A stretch of DNA of 64,000 bases from Chloropicon primus. Taxonomy: Eukaryota; Chlorophyta; Chloropicophyceae; Chloropicales; Chloropicaceae. Made by a program: the position numbers and the translations under genes. The notes beneath the pieces are model-generated. The model did no database searches, was not told the origin of the DNA, and saw only the letters and a list, made by a program, of their open reading frames with translations. Shown one piece after another: positions 18,787 through 26,557 of the stretch; position 1 is the first letter of the stretch; each line of letters begins with the position of its first letter. The DNA lies in NCBI GenBank assembly GCA_023205875.1, contig CP060759.1, positions 1,090,374-1,154,373 of the forward strand, in the 5' to 3' direction.

Positions 18787-21129
18787 TTACGTGAGATCAA
18801 GACCGTCCACCTCGACGGCCCTGAACTCGACCCTGAGCTTCAGCGCCCTCTTCACCTCGAAAGGGGTGAGCCTCCACATCATGGACTCGTCGCCCCAGTA
18901 GTCCAAAACTTCCTGGGGACTCTCCAAGTTCAACAAGGTGGCCATCTGGGTCAACCGGGCGAACTTGTCCCTCACCGTCCTCTGCGTCATGTTGGACGTG
19001 TAGTTCACCATGTTCCTCACGTCCTTCTCCAGCAAGAGGCCCCCGAGCTGGTTGAACCGTTTCTGCAGCAGGAGGGCTTCGATCCTCTTCGCTGTGTGGC
19101 CCAAGACCGAGTGGACCAGGGCCTCGTAATTCTGCGAGGTCAGGAGACCCCGCAGCCAGCCGAGGTGCTCCTCCATCCTGGACAGGAAGTCCGACAGCCA
19201 GGGGTCCTCGGCCTCGTACATGGCGTACTCCGAGTCGCTGAGGTTGAACGACAGAGAAGAGAGCGCATCGATCGAAGGCCTGAGCTCTGGCATCAGCTTC
19301 AGAGCCACGTACTCGATCGTAGACGCGGAGATCTTCTCAAACTCCTGGGACGTCCGGAGCAGGTCGCTGAGGCAGCTCTGCACCCTGTTCCTGCTGTCCG
19401 TGCTCTCGAACACCTCGAAGGTGTACATGTCCAGGTCAGCTTTGAGCTTCTTGATGTATTCCGAGGACACATCGAAGTTGTTCACGGCCTGCGCAGCCTT
19501 TGCCGTGTTGCTGGTGTTGTCGATCGCCTCAAGGTCCAGCCCCTCCTCCGGGGACCCCACGAGGCATTCGTACACGGAGTTGTCGTGCCTCAGAGCAGAA
19601 AGGAAGGCGTTGCACAGGTGGTTGTTGATGTTGTTCAAGACGGAGCAGACGCACTGCACGTTTCCGGTCGCCATACCCCTCCTACCACACTTTTGGAGGA
19701 TGAAGAAAGCGTCCTCCACCAAGGACGAGGTGAGGGCCCCGTCCACACACTCGTCCATCTGGATTGCCATCTGGATCGTCCTTTCCATGTAGTTGTCCTC
19801 CAACCCCGTGTAGTAGGCATTCAGCTCCCTCACCACGCAGTTCAGCGGAGACCCGCCCAGGGAGTTTATCGTGGACGAGGCCTTCTCCACGCCTTGCTCC
19901 GCCGCGGTGCTCAGGACCATCTTGATGCAATTGTTGTACTCCTCGCTCCTCATGCACAGCATGACGACCTCATCGATGGTCCTCTCGAAAGACGTCACGT
20001 TGTCGCCCCCAGAGCTCCCGACCTCCCCCTTGGACTCGATGGCCCTCGCCAGCTGCCTGTACTCGACGAACTTCCTGAGAATTTGGACCGCCCTGGTCTC
20101 CGCCTCTTGGTGCAGCGAGAGGACCACGTCGACAAAGCCTTCCTGGCCGTACGCCTCGGTGATCAGCTGAGTGTTCGCCTCGATAGCCTCGGCGATGTCC
20201 CTGTACAACCCCGTCAGGGCCGCGTTGAAGTCCGCCTTCCTCTCGCTCTCCAAGTTCTTCGGGATGCTTATCTCCGCCAGGAGGTTGTCGTATTCCGACG
20301 TCGCGCGCGAGGATATCAGCCCGATCAGGTACTTGGTGAAAGCTTGCAGGCCGCTCTCCACGAGTCCGATGGGGCCCAGGATGCTCGCGAACCGCTTCAC
20401 CTGGTCGTGGTCCCTCTCCTTGGCCGCCTTCTCGAACTTCTCCAGGACCACCTCCCTCAAGTTCTTGGCGCACTCCTTGACCACCTTGGCGCTTTCCCGG
20501 AGCACGTGGGAGGAGCTCTCATCCCCCTCGCTGAGTATGCTCCCCTTGTTGCTCCTCCCTTGCCTCTGGCCCTCCAGCCCTCCGTTTGGGGTTTGGTCCC
20601 CTTGGGACTCGGCCTGAGCCCCCGCGGTGGAGGCGGCGCTGCCCGACTTCACTCCCACGGCAAAGTACAGCTGCGTGAAGGTCTGGATCCTCTCCGCGGC
20701 CTTGTCGTACTCTCCCTCGCTCAGGGCCTCCTTGAGCTCCTCCACCGCCCTCTCCGCGTCCACGACGCAGTCCAACCGCCTCATGGCCTCGCTCACGCGG
20801 CTCTGGGACGCGTCGAGCTCCCTCACGCGACGGGACACGTCCTCCGCCAGGGAACTCGCCTGCTTCGTGCTCCCCGCGATGCTCTCCGCGTGCTTCTGCA
20901 TGAGGTCCAAGAGTCCCAAGGAGTCTTTCAAGTTGGCCAGTCCCCTCTCCAGGGTGTTCCTCTTCGAAAGGATGTCGTTGAGATGGTTGTCGACTTGCTT
21001 CTCGCACAAGATCGCCTCCGAGAGCAGGGCGCTCGCTTCCTGGACGTTGCTCACCCTCTCCGCTTGCTGCAGGAGCTCTACGGGGTTTAACCCTTGGCCC
21101 TGTCCACTCCCCTCCGTCACCGCCGTCAT
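18787..21129 (-). CDS. COG4: Conserved oligomeric Golgi complex subunit 4
   Basis: The protein has 780 residues, close to animal COG4 (~785). COG4 belongs to lobe A of the COG tether, which captures vesicles for retrograde transport within the Golgi. It is recognised from the N-terminal coiled coil followed by RRVRELDASQSRVSEAMRRL and the hallmark ALSEGEYDKAAERIQTFTQL (small repeat of paired helices). Further matches are LREVVLEKFEKAAKERD, the Cys-rich QKCGRRGMATGNVQCVCSVL block and the C-terminal domain with LWDEAEDPWLSDFL-like and YWGDESMMWRLTPFEVKRAL segments. A low-complexity insert (residues ~170-210) separates the coiled coil from the core. A TTTACA (TGTAAA on this strand) lies ~25 bp past the stop. 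It is divergent with the F-box gene. Confidence 0.88.
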   Translation of the reverse strand: MTAVTEGSGQGQGLNPVELLQQAERVSNVQEASALLSEAILCEKQVDNHLNDILSKRNTLERGLANLKDSLGLLDLMQKHAESIAGSTKQASSLAEDVSRRVRELDASQSRVSEAMRRLDCVVDAERAVEELKEALSEGEYDKAAERIQTFTQLYFAVGVKSGSAASTAGAQAESQGDQTPNGGLEGQRQGRSNKGSILSEGDESSSHVLRESAKVVKECAKNLREVVLEKFEKAAKERDHDQVKRFASILGPIGLVESGLQAFTKYLIGLISSRATSEYDNLLAEISIPKNLESERKADFNAALTGLYRDIAEAIEANTQLITEAYGQEGFVDVVLSLHQEAETRAVQILRKFVEYRQLARAIESKGEVGSSGGDNVTSFERTIDEVVMLCMRSEEYNNCIKMVLSTAAEQGVEKASSTINSLGGSPLNCVVRELNAYYTGLEDNYMERTIQMAIQMDECVDGALTSSLVEDAFFILQKCGRRGMATGNVQCVCSVLNNINNHLCNAFLSALRHDNSVYECLVGSPEEGLDLEAIDNTSNTAKAAQAVNNFDVSSEYIKKLKADLDMYTFEVFESTDSRNRVQSCLSDLLRTSQEFEKISASTIEYVALKLMPELRPSIDALSSLSFNLSDSEYAMYEAEDPWLSDFLSRMEEHLGWLRGLLTSQNYEALVHSVLGHTAKRIEALLLQKRFNQLGGLLLEKDVRNMVNYTSNMTQRTVRDKFARLTQMATLLNLESPQEVLDYWGDESMMWRLTPFEVKRALKLRVEFRAVEVDGLDLT

Positions 21130-21782
21130 CCTCCTCCTCCTCCTCCTCCTCCCCCAGCGCTCAATTCACACGAGTCCCGTTCCGTCAAGGTGAACCTTCT
21201 GCTCGACCCAGTCCTCCGAGGACGACCACGAGACACTCGTTGCTCCCTCCCTCCCCTCCCCTCCTTCGAATGGATCCCGGATGGAATGAAACCTTCGCCT
21301 TCGTCTTCACCTTGGTGAGAGAACAGAAGAGAAGCAGAACAGAAGAGAGACACGACGAAGGACGAACGAAAGCAATGCGGTTCCGGACCGGACCGGACGG
21401 CACGGACCCAACCTCTCCCTCGTTGCGTAATGGTATTGACAAGCGGTTCGGTTCCCTCCTTTTTCCTCGGCCTCGGCCTCTGCGAGAGACGACACCTCGA
21501 GGACCCAAACGCAAACGACGAGGACGAGGACGAAGACCGAGCGCACGCACGTGACCACGACAAGGACGAGGACGAGGAGGACCACGGCAAGCAACGGGAC
21601 GCCAGGGAGAGGCACGAGGACGACTACGAGGCCGCGAGGCCGCGAGGCCACGACGAGGACGAGGACGAGGACGAGGGCAAGCACCGGGACGGCCAGGGAG
21701 AGGCACGAGGACGAGGACGAGGACGCGAGGCCACGGGAAACGACGCGACGGGAGGTGGAGGAGGGGACTGACTGGGGGGGCA
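21130..21782. promoter_or_regulatory. Divergent promoter region with CGAGGA runs
   Basis: This 653-bp region between COG4 and the F-box gene contains three clusters of GACGAGGACGAGG (about 21563-21580, 21652-21677, 21706-21724). The frames read through it give only Arg/Ser or Asp/Glu low complexity. Confidence 0.5.
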
Positions 21783-22199
21783 ATGGGGGGGGCGGTGAAG
21801 GGGTGCACGCGAGGCATGGTCATTCTGCACCCGACCAGGGCGAGGGTGGTGAACGAGGCGCACGAGAGGGCCAAGGCGGAATCGACGATAATCCCTAGAG
21901 ACGTCTTGCAGGTCGTGGCGAACAGCATACAGGACGCCAGGACGGCGGTGAACTTCGCAATGTGCTCCAAGGCATGCAAGGAGATGACCGAGACGGACTC
22001 CCTGTGGAAGAGCCTGTACGAATTGAAGTACCCGTTGCCTTCCAAGGCGCCACCCAAAGGAAAGTGGAAGGAGCTCTACGTCTTCCAAACAAAGTTCATG
22101 AGGGACGTGCTGTTGAACAAGAATCTCGACGAGATCCTCGAGAAGGCGTACCCGCGCTGGGAGTCAGTCGGCTCCATCTCGCTCCCCGTGGCGACCTGA
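21783..22199 (+). CDS. Small F-box-like protein
   Basis: The protein has 138 residues. Residues ~37-85 (IPRDVLQVVANSIQDARTAV, then CSKACKEMTETDSLWKSLYE) follow the F-box pattern: a Pro, a Leu/Val-rich helix, a Cys-x-x-x-Cys-Lys helix, then a Trp-x-x-L-Y/F stretch. F-box proteins bring substrates to SCF ubiquitin ligases through SKP1. The remaining ~50 residues (KGKWKELYVFQTKFMRDVLL) form another helix, and there is no WD40, LRR or Kelch region, so the substrate is unknown. An alternative start is the Met at residue 12 (MVILHPT). A TGTAA signal lies at 22236, 37 bp after the stop. Confidence 0.7.
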   Translation: MGGAVKGCTRGMVILHPTRARVVNEAHERAKAESTIIPRDVLQVVANSIQDARTAVNFAMCSKACKEMTETDSLWKSLYELKYPLPSKAPPKGKWKELYVFQTKFMRDVLLNKNLDEILEKAYPRWESVGSISLPVAT

Positions 22200-22383
22200 G
22201 CACCCGTATTCTGTAGCATAGAGCGCAACCAGGCTTGTAAAAAAACGATGCGTGTCTCACTGGTGCAACTAAAACTAAAACTTCTATTACAATTCAAAAC
22301 GCACCGAATGGTCTATCTACGCACTACTCCCCATCTCTCAACGATCTACACACTACTAGTTCCTGCGACCTGCGACCGCTTCC

Positions 22384-23250
22384 TCATTCCTCCTTGTTGT
22401 TTGCGGGGGACACGTCGTCGTCTGCTGTGATGACGTCGTCCTTGACCTTTTTCCCCTTCGCTGCGACTCCCGCGATCCTCAGGATGGGCCTCAGCCAGTA
22501 GATTTGCAGCAGCCACAGGGCGACGAGGAGGGTGTTCGACGTGTACCAGGTGTAGACCACCGTCGTCCGCCAGTCCGTCCAAGTCACCGAATGCGGCAGC
22601 TCGAAGAAGGTCGACCGAATGACCACGCCCAGGAGGAGGACGATCCTGGAGAGGACGAAGACAATCGTGAAAAGCACGAACGCGTAAAAGTTCGTCTTCC
22701 CCCCCGGGTCGACGTAGTTCAAAAACTTGGACAGGTGGAGCAGCGGGTTGCTCTGGTTGAACACGAAGAAGGTCACCACGCCTATTTTCGTGAAGCCGGT
22801 GACGTACGACCAGATCACCAGCGCGAGGGTGGCGACGTGGTGGAACTCCATCACGAGGCTGTCGAACCGGCCGACCCCCACCACGCTTTTCAGGATGAGG
22901 GAGACGTACCAGCCGACCTCGATGAGGTAGTACGCCATGATCTCGCGGGGAATCTCCTCCACGCTGAAGTCCGCGTAGCACCTGGACGTGTCGAAGACGT
23001 TACACCCCTCGAAGCTCGGCCCCCTCGCGAGCAGGCACCCGCTGAAGGCGCTCAGCACCGTGCCGCACACCACCAGCCAGATCTCCTCCTGGAGCTTGTC
23101 CACCTCAACCTTGACGCCCTTCCTCCTCCCGTACGCCTCGAGCCCCCGCCTCGTGGCCGCGTTCATCGCCGCCCGCGCCGCGATGAAGACCAAGGCTATC
23201 CACGCCGAGTGCTTGAGCGTCCAGAACCTCGCCGCGTGAAACAGCGCCAT
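22384..23250 (-). CDS. TLC/LAG1-domain membrane protein, copy B
   Basis: The protein has 288 residues and is a paralogue of the plus-strand gene at 7697-8566. The first ~93 codons match copy A at nearly every base, including third positions; I count two base differences in about 280. From the YxGR(S/F)DS region on, substitutions rise, copy B lacks one codon in the TGFTK(-)IGVV stretch, and the last ~110 residues differ clearly (NYVDPGGKTNFYAF, WTDWRTTVVYTWYTS). The paired His of the TLC core are kept (EFHHVATLALVIWSY). The start is the ATG at 23250; an in-frame GTG lies 24 bp upstream. On this strand a TGTAA signal (TTACA at ~22286) follows the stop. Same inferred role as copy A, with perhaps different acyl-chain choice because the C-terminal halves differ. 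Confidence 0.75.
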   Translation of the reverse strand: MALFHAARFWTLKHSAWIALVFIAARAAMNAATRRGLEAYGRRKGVKVEVDKLQEEIWLVVCGTVLSAFSGCLLARGPSFEGCNVFDTSRCYADFSVEEIPREIMAYYLIEVGWYVSLILKSVVGVGRFDSLVMEFHHVATLALVIWSYVTGFTKIGVVTFFVFNQSNPLLHLSKFLNYVDPGGKTNFYAFVLFTIVFVLSRIVLLLGVVIRSTFFELPHSVTWTDWRTTVVYTWYTSNTLLVALWLLQIYWLRPILRIAGVAAKGKKVKDDVITADDDVSPANNKEE

Positions 23251-23986
23251 GATCCCGACCGACAACGAGTCCACTACTACGGTTGTCCCTGGAGTTCCTT
23301 CGTCCCCCCCTCCCGTCCTCTCCTCTCCTCTCCGCTCGTCACTGGCTCCCCCTGGAGTCCTTCGCCTTCCTCCTCGGTTTTCGTGTCGTATCCCCGGGCC
23401 GGTTAACCTCCCCCCCCCCGTCCTCCTCTCCCCTCCCGTCCTCTCCTCTCCTCTCGTGTCTCGCTCGTCTCTTCCGTAACTGCCCAGGGTCCCCTCCCCC
23501 CCTCTCTAAACCCTAAAACCCTAAAACCCTAAACCATCAAGGGCCCCAGTCAAAACCAAGGCACCACCTTGGAGGAGAGGAGAGAGCAGTGGCGAGGAGA
23601 GGAGAGAGCAGTGGCGAGGGAAGGGAAGGGAAGGGGAGGGGAGGGGACGCACGGGGAACGCTTGCGCTTGGGGGACAAAGGGGATGCTGGCTTGGGGTCC
23701 TCTCCAAAGGGAGGACGACTGACGGACGGACGGGGAGGGAGTTGGGATTGTTGGGAAGTCCATCCTTGGTTCATTCATTCGGTGGACGAGGACGGACATC
23801 TCAAGGGGAACAAGGAAGCCTCTCGCACCACGCGCCGGGTGACGCGCAAGCGAACCTTGGGAAGACGCGGTGTGTGCGGCGTCTTGGACTCGGACTCGGA
23901 CTCGGACTTCAAGAGAGAGAGAGAGCACAAGCACGACAGAATTAGGAGGAAGAGAGACGGTCGGTCAGTCAGAGTGAGGGAGCGCC
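23251..23986. promoter_or_regulatory. Divergent promoter region with telomere-like box
   Basis: This 736-bp region between LAG1-type copy B and the MFI-like gene carries CCCTAAAA repeats (23507-23535), GGAGAGGAG runs (23572-23615) and a GGACTC hexamer run (~23884-23909). No coding frame is supported. Confidence 0.5.
23507..23535. repeat. Interstitial telomere-like repeat (CCCTAAAA)
   Basis: Two perfect CCCTAAAA units plus CCCTAAAC, flanked by TAAA, lie ~260 bp upstream of copy B's start codon. The unit equals the Chlamydomonas-type telomere repeat read on the C-rich strand. Confidence 0.85.
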
Positions 23987-25153
23987 ATGGAGTTCCAGGA
24001 GTTCCAGTTCGACGACAGCGTCCAGTACTCCGTGAACCTCGAGGAGGATGAGACCTTCCAGGATTGGTGTGCCCGGCGCATCCAAGCGTGGTACCGTGGG
24101 CGGAAGACGCGGCGGCAATACATGAGGATGCGCATAGCAACCATATTGATACAGATGCGCTGGAGGCGCGCCTTGGCGATTATTCGGGCCAGGCCGGACC
24201 TGGACGAGAACGCGCGGATCATTCAGAATGGGTGGAAGCGTTACTGGTACCGCAAGGTTTTCGTGTACTACAAGAACCTCATCGATTTTAGGCAGCGCGG
24301 CACCCCTTTGACCCTCCTCAAGTCGATAAACCCGGCAGAGGCCCAGCTCGCTGAAGCTGCTGCTGGGTTGCACGTCAGGTTCCGTTTGGGGGGCAGTACT
24401 TTTCCTCCGCTCATCTTCTACAAAATTTACACCCACCGCCCGGTCACGGACATCTGCAGCTTTGCTCCTCGTGACTACGCGGAAGACAAGAAGCCCAAGC
24501 CGCGGATACTGATCGGCGACGACTTTGCTATTCCTGACGAGCTGCTGGAGTGCCACTTCTCGCTGCACGAGGGGTCCGGGGCGATCTTGAGAACGACGAA
24601 GAGGCAGGAGTTGGGCTGGTACCTTCGCGAGGACATGAACGGGTGGAGGCCCATCGCGGAGAGGCTGTTCTACGAGGAAGATCCCGTGGAGCGGTACACC
24701 AGCGCCAAGCGAATGGACTTCAGTCACATACCAAAAGTGCGGCGGGAGACCCTGAACAAAAAGAGACGGGAGAAGAAACTTCAGTGGATGCAGAGGATGT
24801 ACGGCATGTCCTCGCCCCAAGGCTCCCAGTTCGGCAAGCAGAGCACTAGTGACGGAGAGCACAAGCCCGTGGCGCCACCAGCGCAGGGGAGCAAGGACGA
24901 CGGGGCTTACGAGGATGACATGCAGGTGCCAGACGTGGACGATCTGGACGATCTCATGGACAACGACGATGCGCTGATTGCCTGGAGCTCAAACCTCAAC
25001 TTTGACGAGTACTACACCGACTGGATCAAGCAGTCTTGCTCCAACGGCTCGGAGACTGTTGTGCCTCTGCCCGCTGCGGAGTACAACAAGAAAGCGACAA
25101 TCGATTCCTTCCGGTCGTTCGAGAGGGAGTCGTTCGAGAGGGAGATGGCTTGA
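23987..25153 (+). CDS. MFI/C11orf65-like IQ-motif protein
   Basis: The protein has 388 residues. Residues ~28-100 contain IQ-type helices (CARRIQAWYRGRKTRRQY and ARIIQNGWKRYWYRKVF) that would bind calmodulin or myosin-like light chains. The following block, YYKNLIDFRQRGTPLTLLKS, INPAEAQLAEAAAGLHVRFR and YKIYTHRPVTDICSFAPRDY, matches what I recall of vertebrate C11orf65 (protein MFI), an inhibitor of DRP1-driven mitochondrial fission. The C-terminal third is acidic (VDDLDDLMDNDDAL), then a ~40-residue tail with FRSFERESFEREM. The function in an alga is unknown; binding to calmodulin-like proteins is the best supported inference. A TGTAA signal lies at 25189, 36 bp after the stop. It ends 93 bp from the convergent methyltransferase-like gene. 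Confidence 0.75.
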   Translation: MEFQEFQFDDSVQYSVNLEEDETFQDWCARRIQAWYRGRKTRRQYMRMRIATILIQMRWRRALAIIRARPDLDENARIIQNGWKRYWYRKVFVYYKNLIDFRQRGTPLTLLKSINPAEAQLAEAAAGLHVRFRLGGSTFPPLIFYKIYTHRPVTDICSFAPRDYAEDKKPKPRILIGDDFAIPDELLECHFSLHEGSGAILRTTKRQELGWYLREDMNGWRPIAERLFYEEDPVERYTSAKRMDFSHIPKVRRETLNKKRREKKLQWMQRMYGMSSPQGSQFGKQSTSDGEHKPVAPPAQGSKDDGAYEDDMQVPDVDDLDDLMDNDDALIAWSSNLNFDEYYTDWIKQSCSNGSETVVPLPAAEYNKKATIDSFRSFERESFEREMA

Positions 25154-25246
25154 AGGTCTCCGCGCCTTTCGTCTCATCATCATTAAACTGTAAACGTTGT
25201 TTCATTTAGGGGGTAATATACATATACACAAAGACTACTGAGTTCG

Positions 25247-26290
25247 TTAACGGGCCTTTGCGAAAATGTGGAAGTCTTGCTGATCGTTCCAGGACACCGG
25301 GCACCGCACGACAGATAAGCGCTGCACTCCGTCGTATTCCGTCAAGTCGCTCGAGTAGTCGATCACGATGGAGCCCTCGGGAAGCTCTTCCGCGACTTTG
25401 GCGTACGCCTTTGCCTTCAAGTCCAAGTCCCAGCACTGGGAGGTCAGAAACAAAATCCCTGTCGAGCTCAAGTCCGTCTCGAGCATGTCTCGCGCCTCGA
25501 AGTGCAGGTCCCTCACAACGTCGTACTTTTTCGCCACCTCGGTCGAGAGGGACACCAAGTAGTCCAGGATCTCGTAACCCTTGGTCCTCAGGCCGAAGGC
25601 CAGTCGCCCGTAGAACGCCAGCCAGCCTATGCTCGACCCCCACACGGTGTAGACCTGATCGGCCTGCTCCAGGCGGCACCGCTCCACCTTTTCCTTGACG
25701 GTCTCGTCGGAGAAGACGGTCATGAACGACGCCAGGGGCGTGGTCCCGTACGCGAAGTTCTCCTTCGAGTACTGGCCTCCCCCCGAGGCGGACGCCTCCT
25801 CTTGGCACCTCAGGAGCTCCGACTGGAACGACATGGTCTTCTGAAGGCCGTCTAGCTCCTCAACGACCCTCTCGAGGAGCGACCCGGGCTCGCGCCCCCC
25901 CGCGTCCTCCCTCGACGACGTCGACTCGGGGACCCAGGATCCCTTTGATCCCGACGCCTCCCCCCCGCCCAGGGCCAGCGCCTCGAGCCGTTCCAGGCAG
26001 GCCTCCTGGCGCCTCCGTCGCTCGGTCGGGTCGGACTTCGGATCTCCCGACCTCCTGATGCACTCGCTCACCTCCTCCTTTGCCCTCACGCAGTTCTCCA
26101 GCGCCGTCCTTAGCTCCCTCGCCTTGGCCTTCACCAGCAGAGCCCCTGCCGCCCTCTCCTCCTTGGTCGTCCCCCCGTCCTCCCCCTTCTTCCTCAGAGC
26201 GACGCATTCCTTGTGTTCCCTCCTCTTGTGGAAGGCCACCCCCTGTACCCTCCCCACCACCTCCTGCGCCTTCCCTACGAACCCCTCCAT
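25247..26290 (-). CDS. Methyltransferase-like protein with N-terminal coiled coil
   Basis: From the ATG at 26290 (MEGFVGKAQEVV) the protein has 347 residues; 38 more in-frame codons upstream are A/T-rich and taken as leader. The first half is charged and helical (KKGEDGGTTKEERAAGALLV, ALENCVRAKEEVSECIRR), with a Gly/Ser linker. The second half looks like a Rossmann-type SAM methyltransferase. It has VYTVWGSSIGWLAFYGRLAFG as a possible motif I, a conserved acidic DYLVS, and LSSTGILFLTSQCWD before a final strand pair. The fold order recalls DOT1-type methyltransferases, but I cannot confirm a substrate. The Gly-rich loop is less typical (GSSIG rather than GxGxG). It shares a 267-bp divergent region with coatomer gamma. 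Confidence 0.55.
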   Translation of the reverse strand: MEGFVGKAQEVVGRVQGVAFHKRREHKECVALRKKGEDGGTTKEERAAGALLVKAKARELRTALENCVRAKEEVSECIRRSGDPKSDPTERRRRQEACLERLEALALGGGEASGSKGSWVPESTSSREDAGGREPGSLLERVVEELDGLQKTMSFQSELLRCQEEASASGGGQYSKENFAYGTTPLASFMTVFSDETVKEKVERCRLEQADQVYTVWGSSIGWLAFYGRLAFGLRTKGYEILDYLVSLSTEVAKKYDVVRDLHFEARDMLETDLSSTGILFLTSQCWDLDLKAKAYAKVAEELPEGSIVIDYSSDLTEYDGVQRLSVVRCPVSWNDQQDFHIFAKAR

Positions 26291-26557
26291 GTTGTTCCCA
26301 CCTCGCCCAAGCCCAAGCCCCTGAATACAAAGATGATCCAATCTTAGGATCCAAGATGGTATCTTGGGGTGTAATTGTTTACATTTGTTTAGGATGGCCG
26401 CCAAACCCTACGATCGATCGGGAGGGGAGCGGAGGCGACCGCGCACGAGGACGAGGACGAGGACGAGGGCGAGGTGTAGAGAGGAAGGAAAGGAGAAACC
26501 TTAGCTGAGGAAAAACCTTACGACCCAACCCAACGCGACTTCATTCATTCGCACACC
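26291..26557. promoter_or_regulatory. Short divergent promoter region
   Basis: This 267-bp region contains AAACCCTACGA (telo-box-like, ~26404-26414) and a CGAGGA run (26440-26475). Confidence 0.45.

Noticed and set aside
18730-21090. 786-codon open frame antisense to COG4
   Set aside because: Same effect as above. COG4 on the minus strand has family motifs; the antisense frame has none.
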